Source of the DNA: Anaerolineae bacterium
GTDB lineage: Bacteria; Chloroflexota; Anaerolineae; Anaerolineales; E44-bin32
DNA length: 5,307 nucleotides
Reading direction: 5' to 3'
Assembly: GCA_030598885.1 (NCBI GenBank)
Contig: JAUVOZ010000141.1
Location: 1-5,307 of the forward strand
In this document: positions 1-5,235 of the stretch, piece by piece
Layout of the letters: each line of letters begins with the position of its first letter
Numbering within the stretch: the first letter of the stretch is position 1
The notes under the pieces: generated by a model
Seen by the model: the letters and a program-made list of their open reading frames with translations, nothing else
Told to the model about the DNA's origin: nothing
The model's database searches: none
Made by a program: the position numbers and the translations under genes

Positions 1-1386
1 ACCCGAGCTCTGTTGGCTAAGCTTCTTTTAGAAAGCCCGGACTTATTAATCTTAGATGAGCCAACCAATCACCTCGACATAACAGCAGTGGAATGGCTGG
101 AGGGATGGTTGCGGGAGTGGCCAGGTGCGGAGTTGGTGGTATCCCACGATCGTTATCTCCTTGATCGGATCATCGATACTGTGTGGGAATTGTCACCCAA
201 GGGGGTTGAAACCTACCGGGGGAATTATTCCGCCTACGTTCAACAGCGCGCTGAACGGCATCGATATCACGGCGTACGTTATGGAGCTCAACAGGACCAC
301 ATCCGTCGCGAGCAGGAATATATCCGTCGCAACATCGCTGGTCAAAACACTCGCCAGGCGCAGGGTCGCCGAAAGCGGCTAGAGCGTCTACTGCGTGAGG
401 AGGCTATCTCTCGACCGGAGGTAGAGCGAACAGTGCGGATTGATTTCGGTCGGATAGATCGATCAGGTGACCGTGTTCTCGAGACCAGTGAGCTAATAAT
501 TGGATATCCGGACTCTAACCAGCCTCTTTTTGAAGTTCCTGACCTTGTGCTCACCAGGGGAGAATGCGTGGCTCTGATCGGACCGAATGGAGCGGGAAAG
601 ACTACCTTTCTTAAGACCCTGTTGGGGGAAGTGCGACCATGGGCAGGCGAGGTGCGATTGGGCGCCAGCCTGCAGGTCGGCTACTTCGCCCAGGCGCACG
701 AGGGCTTGGTTCCTGAGCACACGGTTCTGGATGAGATCTTGGCTGTCAACCCGAAGTTAAAACGATCACAGGCGCGGAACCTGCTAGCTCGTTTCCTGTT
801 CACTGGCGACACGGTCGATAGACCAATCGAAGTGCTCTCAGGAGGAGAACGAGGTCGGGTGGCGTTGGCCAAGCTAGCTTTGGAGGGAGCGAACTTCCTG
901 CTGTTGGACGAACCGACCAATCATCTCGACATCCCATCCCAAGAAGTTTTGGAAGAGGCACTTGAAACTTTTCCAGGCACGATACTACTCGTGTCGCACG
1001 ATAGGTACCTGATCGACGCTCTAGCGACTCAAGTGTGGGTCATCACGCCTGAAGCGCGTGCGCTAGAGGTCTTCATGGGAGGATTTGAGACCTATTTAAG
1101 AGCTCGGCAACAGATAACCGAAGCACGGAAAGCACATCCTGCAACCCGGATTAACCGACGCCCTACGGAGATGAAGCCAAGATCCCCGGTTGAAAAGAGG
1201 GCGGTTGAAGCGCGGATTGATGAGCTTGAAGACGAATTGTCGCAGGTTATTCACGAGTTGGAGCAGGCAGGCGATGATCTGGAACAGGTGCGGTTGCTGG
1301 GAAGTCGTTATGCAGAGTTGGAGGCTGACTTAGAGGCACAAGTTGCCATCTGGGAACGTCTGGCACGGGACGGGCAGAAAGCCTGA
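1..1386 (+). CDS. ABC-F family ATPase, 3' part (5' end outside window)
   Basis: Soluble tandem-ABC protein without membrane segments; the family acts on the ribosome (translation factors, antibiotic-resistance proteins). The frame is open from base 1, so the TTG at 13 is internal. Numbering from base 1 gives a 461-residue fragment. It begins just before the first Walker B (LLILDEP, 15-21; E20) with the family's DEPTNHLD and an H-loop His49. The charged interdomain linker (about 75-140) carries the family's RQAQGRRKRLERL pattern. The second ABC domain has Walker A GPNGAGKTT (194-202, K200), signature LSGGE (279-283), Walker B LLLDEPTNHLD (D303, E304) and H-loop His333. A Glu/Leu-rich C-terminal coiled coil spans about 395-457. 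The first Walker A and signature, and any arm insertion, lie outside the window. Wording around the second signature recalls the YdiF-like branch; the exact subfamily, and whether it confers resistance, cannot be decided. No clear terminator follows the TGA stop. Confidence 0.95.
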   Translation, partial: TRALLAKLLLESPDLLILDEPTNHLDITAVEWLEGWLREWPGAELVVSHDRYLLDRIIDTVWELSPKGVETYRGNYSAYVQQRAERHRYHGVRYGAQQDHIRREQEYIRRNIAGQNTRQAQGRRKRLERLLREEAISRPEVERTVRIDFGRIDRSGDRVLETSELIIGYPDSNQPLFEVPDLVLTRGECVALIGPNGAGKTTFLKTLLGEVRPWAGEVRLGASLQVGYFAQAHEGLVPEHTVLDEILAVNPKLKRSQARNLLARFLFTGDTVDRPIEVLSGGERGRVALAKLALEGANFLLLDEPTNHLDIPSQEVLEEALETFPGTILLVSHDRYLIDALATQVWVITPEARALEVFMGGFETYLRARQQITEARKAHPATRINRRPTEMKPRSPVEKRAVEARIDELEDELSQVIHELEQAGDDLEQVRLLGSRYAELEADLEAQVAIWERLARDGQKA

Positions 1387-1451
1387 GTGTTGTTGAATGG
1401 ATTCGATATTGGAATTCGGTGGATAATCAAAAACCTCCTTCTACACTAAGC

Positions 1452-1482
1452 TGCAAACCATGAGGTGCTTGCGTGATATAAT
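1452..1482 (+). promoter_or_regulatory. Extended -10 promoter for the LCP gene
   Basis: A perfect TATAAT at 1477-1482 is preceded by TG plus one base (1474-1476), making a complete extended -10 element, which is known to work with a poor -35. The best -35 is only TGCAAA at 1452-1457 (three of six bases, 19-base spacer). Transcription would start near 1489, giving a leader of about 37 bases before the ATG at 1526. It lies in the 139-base gap after the ABC-F gene, so the LCP gene is probably transcribed independently. Confidence 0.65.
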
Positions 1483-1485
1483 CCG

Positions 1486-1510
1486 CCGGACTTGTACCAA
1501 TATCGTCCGG
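1486..1510. repeat. Inverted repeat at LCP transcription start and RBS
   Basis: CCGGAC (1486-1491) and GTCCGG (1505-1510) are perfect 6-base inverted arms around a 13-base spacer. The left arm sits where transcription should begin from the -10 box at 1477-1482. The right arm overlaps the only visible Shine-Dalgarno-like sequence, GGAG at 1509-1512, which is 13 bases before the ATG. It could be a DNA operator. If transcription starts at or before 1486 it could instead be a hairpin hiding the ribosome binding site. A chance 6-base dyad is also possible. Confidence 0.4.
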
Positions 1511-1525
1511 AGATAAAATACCAGC

Positions 1526-2968
1526 ATGGATCCAGGTTCTAAGCGAGCTCCAATACATCGCAGCTCCTTCCCCCATTGGTTGATTAAGGTTCTGACAGGT
1601 GCGTTTGTTATTGCCGCGCTCCTGTCCGGCTACCTGGTATATGTAGTAGTACACGGTCTGGCAGCTGCATGGAGCGGGACGGGGTTGCCCTCGTTCAATA
1701 TCTTTGGGGGGCAGAGTGCCAGCACTACATTGGATCCTGACGCCACACCCATGGCTGATCTGCTAGATGAACTTCCTGATCCTTGGACTGGCACCAGTCG
1801 GGTGACCATTTTGCTAATGGGCCTTGACTACCGCGATTGGGAAAGTGGGGAGGGCGCTCCCCGTACAGATACAATGATGCTGGTGACATTAGATCCGATC
1901 AGTGAAACTGCTGGCATGCTCTCGATCCCACGTGACTTGTGGGTGGAGATTCCCGCTTATGGCCACGGTCGAATCAACACTGCCTTTGCTCTCGGGGAGC
2001 AGGATCGCCTGCCTGGTGGAGGCCCTGCATTGGCCGTGAAGACAGTCGAAAAGCTCCTTGGCGTGCCCATCCAATATTACATCCAGATCGACTTCGGCGC
2101 CTTTGTACGCATGGTTGATGAAATTGGCGGAGTTGAGATCAACGTTCCAGAACAAATTAGAGTCGATCCGATTGGGCCACACAACACGGTTGTGTTGGAA
2201 CCTGGAGATCAGGCCCTTTCTGGAGATGTGACTTTGGCTTACGCTCGCGCTCGGCATACCGAGGGAGGTGATTTCGACCGCGCCCGCCGTCAGCAGCAAG
2301 TGGCAATGGCTATACGCGATAAAGTACTTGACCCCGGTATGATTCCGACCCTAGTCGGAAAGGTGCCTGTCCTCTACCAGGAATTGGCTTCTGGCATCCG
2401 CACCAATCTTTCATTGGACCAGATGGTCTCGCTTGGGCTACTGACTTTGCAAATATCGACTGATGACATCCGCCGTGCGGTGATCGGTCCACCGGTGATG
2501 GTGACGATGGAAACGGTCTTCTATGGCGGTGAGGAAGCACAAGTGCTTAAACCTGTGCCGAATCAGATCCGTATCCTGCGTGACGAGATCTTTACTGCAA
2601 CCGGTGCGATCGGTCCCTCGATCTCATATGATGATGAAGCTACCGCGGCGAAGGAGGAAAATGCGCGTTTGGCGGTGCTCAACGGCGCTGGTGAGGAAGG
2701 TCTAGCTAGCCGAACGGCCGAGCTTCTGCGAGCACTTGGCTTTAACGTAACCCAGGTTTCGAACGCTGATCGCATGGATTACCCTACGACCCGGGTGGTG
2801 GACTACACAGGGAATCCCTACACAACGCAGTACCTTATGGTATTGATGGATCTAACGCAGAGCCAAATACTTTACCAGTCAATTCCCGAGGCTGAGATTG
2901 ATGTCGCCTTGATCGTCGGATACGATTGGCCCATGCTTCTACCCAGGCTGGGAGTGAGTGGAGACTGA
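1526..2968 (+). CDS. LytR-CpsA-Psr (LCP) family protein with LytR_C domain
   Basis: LCP enzymes transfer undecaprenyl-pyrophosphate-linked glycopolymers to the cell wall on the outer face of the membrane. The 480-residue protein has a short basic cytoplasmic tail (1-18), one membrane segment (about 19-42), a Pro/Thr/Ser/Asp-rich connector, the LCP domain (about 92-270) and a C-terminal LytR_C domain (about 381-470, beginning ARLAVLNGAGEEG). LCP hallmarks are ILLMGLD (95-101), RTDTM with D115 (113-117), SIPRD with R136 (133-137), INTAF (150-154), YARARH (239-244) and DRARRQQQ (251-258), the Arg/Asp set that binds the pyrophosphate lipid and Mg2+. The ATG is the first usable start because an in-frame TAA lies at 1514-1516; the Shine-Dalgarno GGAG is weak and rather distant. 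All key motifs look intact. The polymer it attaches is unknown, as no glycan synthesis genes are in view. Confidence 0.95.
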   Translation: MDPGSKRAPIHRSSFPHWLIKVLTGAFVIAALLSGYLVYVVVHGLAAAWSGTGLPSFNIFGGQSASTTLDPDATPMADLLDELPDPWTGTSRVTILLMGLDYRDWESGEGAPRTDTMMLVTLDPISETAGMLSIPRDLWVEIPAYGHGRINTAFALGEQDRLPGGGPALAVKTVEKLLGVPIQYYIQIDFGAFVRMVDEIGGVEINVPEQIRVDPIGPHNTVVLEPGDQALSGDVTLAYARARHTEGGDFDRARRQQQVAMAIRDKVLDPGMIPTLVGKVPVLYQELASGIRTNLSLDQMVSLGLLTLQISTDDIRRAVIGPPVMVTMETVFYGGEEAQVLKPVPNQIRILRDEIFTATGAIGPSISYDDEATAAKEENARLAVLNGAGEEGLASRTAELLRALGFNVTQVSNADRMDYPTTRVVDYTGNPYTTQYLMVLMDLTQSQILYQSIPEAEIDVALIVGYDWPMLLPRLGVSGD

Positions 2969-3007
2969 GGCGACGACTTACTACCTCTACCCTGCGCCAT
3001 AATGAAA

Positions 3008-3523
3008 TCAGACGCGGATGAACAGACCGAGCATACCAGCAATTAGACCCAGGAAAATCCCGACCAGTATGTCAGAAAGGTAATGCAAGCCCATCGCCAC
3101 ACGAGCGAGCGAGACAAGTGGGACCCATATGACGAGTAGGACCCCCAGCCAGGGTGGTCCCCAAGCTATAGTCAAAATCGCCAGCAGCGCAGCACGGGCG
3201 GCGTGTCCGGAAGGGAAAGAGTGTGGGTCGGTGCTACGGTAAATCACACCCCACTCGCCTTCAGGCCTTTGGCGGCGAAAGGTGAACTTGATTATCATGA
3301 CGAGAAGCGCCAAGGCGAGGATCATCCCCAGCAGGCGTAACGCCCAGGCTTTCCATTGAGTTTCCCCCCACCACCAGGTAAGGGCTAATCCTAAAATCCA
3401 AAACCACGAATCACCTGTATGAGCCAGGATGGCAGCCAGGGTTCTCAATCGTCCCGGTTGATCGGCGATACACAGCCGTGCAGACCAACGGGCGTCCATT
3501 TCAAGTAAAGCTTGTCGGTTCAC
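3008..3523 (-). CDS. PAP2-superfamily membrane phosphatase
   Basis: This 171-residue, very hydrophobic protein removes phosphate from a lipid or lipid-pyrophosphate at the membrane. The three PAP2 signatures are present in order: KX6RP at 79-87 (K79, R86, P87), PSGH at 104-107 with the general acid/base His107, and RX5HX3D at 141-151 (R141, nucleophile His147, D151). The usual Ser before the third motif is Ala140. About five membrane segments can be placed near 40-52, 60-78, 110-123, 125-140 and 150-169. The start is GTG at 3523, overlapping the upstream nucleotidyltransferase stop by four bases (GTGA), with GAGG about 12 bases upstream; an alternative Met9 lacks a ribosome binding site. Substrates known in the superfamily include undecaprenyl pyrophosphate, phosphatidylglycerophosphate and phosphatidate; sequence alone does not choose. 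The coupling suggests a shared pathway with the upstream enzyme. Confidence 0.94.
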   Translation of the reverse strand: MNRQALLEMDARWSARLCIADQPGRLRTLAAILAHTGDSWFWILGLALTWWWGETQWKAWALRLLGMILALALLVMIIKFTFRRQRPEGEWGVIYRSTDPHSFPSGHAARAALLAILTIAWGPPWLGVLLVIWVPLVSLARVAMGLHYLSDILVGIFLGLIAGMLGLFIRV

Positions 3524-4299
3524 GTAATGGGTGTGCCTCTGTTTGTTAGGTCTTGGCGTAAGAGTTCAAGTTGGTGAGGCTTATCGACGTCCATAGCGAC
3601 TTCGGCGTAGGGGGAGAGACACGCCCGACCCTTCACACCTATGCGCTCGCATACCCGGCGTTCTGCACCTTTGAGGCTCAGCCTGCCTAACAGTAGAAGC
3701 AATAGGAGGTCAATGCCCAACAACGCGGCCTGTTTAAATGCGTTTTTGCGGGCTGCGATGAGCCGCGCCCAGAGCTGTTCTTTTTCGATCAAGGCTACCT
3801 GTATGACATTCAAGTCCCCACCGCACAATTCACAGTCATTAAGTCTAACATAAGAGCGGTTGGCTCCTGGGAAGCGGGTCTCCATTGTTTTACGGTCTAC
3901 GACCGCGAAATCTATGTCTGTTTCATGCTCAAGGCTCTTATGCACCCTCCAATCTACAATTTCTGGTGTGATGGTGGGGATGTCGGAGGAGGCAAGTAAA
4001 ATGCGACTGGCAGACGGGTTGCGCTGGTTGTTGTGCCGCAGGCCAGCTTTGATATTGTCCAGTATGTGTCCCTGGTCTGATAGAAAGTGCAATGGCTTGG
4101 CGCAGGTCAAGCCGCAATCTTGGTCCTGTCCGACCACGAGCACGTGATCGATGCTAGTTGCCCCACCCAATGCGTCAAGAACCCATTGAGCCATCGGCAT
4201 GCCAGCTATATCGACTAAAGCCTTCGATTGACCATGGGTGTAGTTGTAGAGAGGATCTTCAGGGCTTGGTATGCCACCGGCTAGGACAATTGCGTCCAT
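3520..4299 (-). CDS. MobA-like nucleotidyltransferase (NTP transferase domain)
   Basis: A 259-residue soluble protein with a GT-A/Rossmann-type nucleotidyltransferase fold, which couples NTP to a phosphorylated sugar, polyol or cofactor and releases pyrophosphate. Seen: N-terminal AIVLAGG (3-9), GQSKALVDIAG (23-33) with the likely phosphate-binding Lys26, metal-binding SSDIP (104-108, D106), GGDLNVIQ (160-167), and a late DVDKP (237-241, D239) fitting the second metal ligand. The 160-260 region, with its helical stretch and Cys residues, is longer than the minimal MobA core. An odd run of seven Leu (198-204) uses mixed codons. The ATG at 4299 has GGAG seven bases upstream and an in-frame TAA 15 bases upstream, so the start is firm. 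It is the first gene of a coupled pair with the PAP2 phosphatase. Molybdenum cofactor guanylyltransferase is unlikely given the length and neighbours; the true substrate is unknown. Confidence 0.85.
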   Translation of the reverse strand: MDAIVLAGGIPSPEDPLYNYTHGQSKALVDIAGMPMAQWVLDALGGATSIDHVLVVGQDQDCGLTCAKPLHFLSDQGHILDNIKAGLRHNNQRNPSASRILLASSDIPTITPEIVDWRVHKSLEHETDIDFAVVDRKTMETRFPGANRSYVRLNDCELCGGDLNVIQVALIEKEQLWARLIAARKNAFKQAALLGIDLLLLLLLGRLSLKGAERRVCERIGVKGRACLSPYAEVAMDVDKPHQLELLRQDLTNRGTPIT

Positions 4300-4356
4300 G
4301 CTGTCACTCCGTTAGGTATCAGGCAAGGTGTCGGTCGGATGAAGTTGTTCTGGGGC

Positions 4357-4379
4357 ATTATTGCACCAAGGCGAATAAT
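4357..4379 (-). promoter_or_regulatory. Possible promoter with overlapping dyad for the nucleotidyltransferase-PAP2 unit
   Basis: On the minus strand TGCAATAAT (4365 down to 4357) resembles an extended -10 box with five of six hexamer matches; transcription would start near 4350, about 50 bases before the ATG. No good -35 is seen. The hexamer is also one arm of an inverted repeat: ATTATT at 4357-4362 and AATAAT at 4374-4379, with two further possible GC pairs inside. A second ATTATT lies at 4403-4408. The region is AT-rich, so these matches could be chance. Confidence 0.3.
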
Positions 4380-4465
4380 ATTTACATGGTTCCTGCAAAT
4401 TGATTATTGGGTTGTTCGATTAAGTTAAACCCTTTCTACCTCAAAAGGCCTCTGGTCTGTTGCCT

Positions 4466-4897
4466 CTAAAACAATCTGGGCTGAGAGGATTTGGACGGAA
4501 ACTCATCAGTCGACGGAGGAAGCAAGCCGTGGGCGAGCAACCAATCTATTGTCGGTTCCCAACGGTAGGTTTTTAGATCGATGTGTCCTTGTTGGTCGAA
4601 TACCACCCCCTCCTGTTCCAGCAGTAGACGCTGGAGATGGGGACCATGACCGGAGCGCTCGCTGATCCGTCCTTGGGCGTTGATCACTCGATGCCAGGGA
4701 AGGTCATCGCTGCAGGCAGCCATTGCATAGCCAACCCAACGAGCTCTGGCGCGGAAGTAGGTCGCTCTATCGACCTCAGCCGGGGGTGGAATGAGGGCGG
4801 CGATGCCACCATATGTCATTACCTTTCCCTGAGGGATAGCTCGTACAATCTCATAGATACGAGTGTAGTAAGCTGAAGGTTTTTTAGGATTTCCCAT
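4466..4897 (-). CDS. atl: Alkyltransferase-like (ATL) DNA-damage protein, MGMT family
   Basis: ATL proteins bind O6-alkylguanine in DNA without repairing it and pass the lesion to nucleotide excision repair. This 143-residue protein has the MGMT DNA-binding fold: IPQGKVMTYGGIAAL (21-35, with the conserved Tyr29), RARWVGYAMA (51-60) with Arg53 placed as the arginine finger, and the active-site loop PWHRV (67-71), where Trp68 replaces the alkyl-acceptor Cys of true methyltransferases. Cys62 lies nearby but is not in the acceptor position. Residues 37-50 form a Pro/acidic insertion before the Arg finger. After YRW (111-113) comes a 30-residue tail, proline- and serine-rich, ending SSQPRLF; it makes the protein longer than a minimal ATL. 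The ATG at 4897 is bounded by an in-frame TAG nine bases upstream; the ribosome binding site is weak (AGAG). It is separated from the nucleotidyltransferase by 166 bases and is probably a separate unit. Confidence 0.9.
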   Translation of the reverse strand: MGNPKKPSAYYTRIYEIVRAIPQGKVMTYGGIAALIPPPAEVDRATYFRARARWVGYAMAACSDDLPWHRVINAQGRISERSGHGPHLQRLLLEQEGVVFDQQGHIDLKTYRWEPTIDWLLAHGLLPPSTDEFPSKSSQPRLF

Positions 4898-4962
4898 AGA
4901 TCTCTATCGGCATCTGCTGCTTGGACGGCTATTTCCTTTGTCAATCGCCTAATCGTGTTTTG

Positions 4963-4988
4963 AGTAGTTGATATTTATGCTGACTACT
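4963..4988. repeat. Inverted repeat AGTAGT/ACTACT upstream of the ATL gene
   Basis: AGTAGT (4963-4968) and ACTACT (4983-4988) are perfect 6-base arms around 14 bases. In RNA, G-U pairs could extend the stem two positions inward and two outward. It lies 66-91 bases upstream of the ATL start, a plausible place for an operator. The stem is AT-rich and not followed by a good T run, so it does not look like a terminator. Confidence 0.3.
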
Positions 4989-5019
4989 TGTTTGATTGGT
5001 ACTCCATCTGCTAGAGATG

Positions 5020-5043
5020 TGGTCGGTAAATGTACACTGACCA
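5020..5043. repeat. 8-base inverted repeat (hairpin) in the divergent region
   Basis: TGGTCGGT (5020-5027) and ACTGACCA (5036-5043) pair over eight positions, seven Watson-Crick and one G-U, around an 8-base loop. It is the best hairpin in the window. No T run follows on either strand, so an intrinsic terminator is unlikely. As DNA it is a nearly symmetric dyad about 120-140 bases from the ATL start and upstream of the rightward promoter, fitting a regulator site. Confidence 0.45.
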
Positions 5044-5087
5044 GGTTGGAAGGTCAATAACCTGATGGGATCATGAGTTGAGGTTAT
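5042..5087. repeat. Three-arm set of alternating inverted repeats
   Basis: CAGGTT (5042-5047) is complementary to AACCTG (5059-5064). The overlapping ATAACCT (5057-5063) is perfectly complementary to AGGTTAT (5081-5087). The middle arm can therefore pair with either neighbour but not both. A short TGAT/ATCA stem (5063-5066 and 5070-5073) lies inside the right-hand pair. The set begins two bases inside the hairpin that ends at 5043. It lies upstream of the promoter at 5159-5187, so a DNA role is more likely than an attenuator for the rightward gene. Confidence 0.35.
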
Positions 5088-5158
5088 GGCAGGGGGTGCT
5101 TATGGGGAGTTTGTATTTCCATTATCATGTTTAAACTATGTGTCACACTTTGTTCTCA

Positions 5159-5187
5159 TTGTCCGTGTGGTTTGCGTGTCGTATAAT
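5159..5187 (+). promoter_or_regulatory. Sigma-70-type promoter for the right-edge gene
   Basis: TTGTCC at 5159-5164 (four of six matches to TTGACA) is followed by exactly 17 bases and a perfect TATAAT at 5182-5187. Transcription should begin near 5194, leaving a leader of about 42 bases before the TTG at 5236. Position, spacing and direction all agree with the reading frame that follows. Confidence 0.6.
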
Positions 5188-5235
5188 CAATTGCCCTAGA
5201 TGGATTTAAATAGGCTAATAGAGGATATAGACTAA

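Larger units (their letters stand above)
4898..5235. other. Non-coding region between divergent genes
   Basis: These 338 bases separate the minus-strand ATL gene from the plus-strand reading frame entering at 5236. I find no convincing gene here. The stretch is AT-richer than its surroundings and holds several inverted repeats (listed separately), a perfect 8-base palindrome GTTTAAAC at 5129-5136, and a promoter at 5159-5187 directed rightward. No convincing promoter for the ATL gene was found: a minus-strand TTGACA at 4939-4944 lacks a -10 box at usable spacing. Confidence 0.6.

Noticed and set aside
13..15. TTG as the start of the ABC-F gene
   Set aside because: The frame is open upstream to base 1 and encodes family-typical residues just before the first Walker B; a true start must lie well upstream to supply Walker A and the signature motif.
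1428..1440. Perfect minus-strand AAGGAGG followed by TTG
   Set aside because: The spacing is too short and the frame runs antisense into the ABC-F gene with no recognisable product; probably chance.
1889..2299. 136-codon open frame on the minus strand
   Set aside because: It lies wholly antisense inside the LCP gene, whose motifs are complete; the translation has no recognisable domain and no ribosome binding site stands out.
2969..3007. Bidirectional terminator between the convergent LCP and PAP2 genes
   Set aside because: Only a 4-base GGCG/CGCC pairing with a loop of more than 20 bases is visible and there is no T run; termination may be Rho-dependent or not recognisable by eye.
3641..4147. 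Open frames on the plus strand opposite the nucleotidyltransferase
   Set aside because: Shadow frames with low-complexity Ser/Arg-rich translations; the minus-strand frame carries clear family motifs.
4637..4876. 79-codon open frame on the plus strand
   Set aside because: Antisense to the ATL gene, which has strong MGMT-family motifs.
4939..4944. Perfect TTGACA on the minus strand upstream of the ATL gene
   Set aside because: No acceptable -10 hexamer lies 15-19 bases downstream, so I do not call a promoter.
5086..5199. 37-codon open frame starting ATG on the plus strand
   Set aside because: Its only Shine-Dalgarno-like sequence is two bases from the ATG, too close, and the frame runs across the promoter at 5159-5187; Val/Cys-rich translation with no recognisable features.
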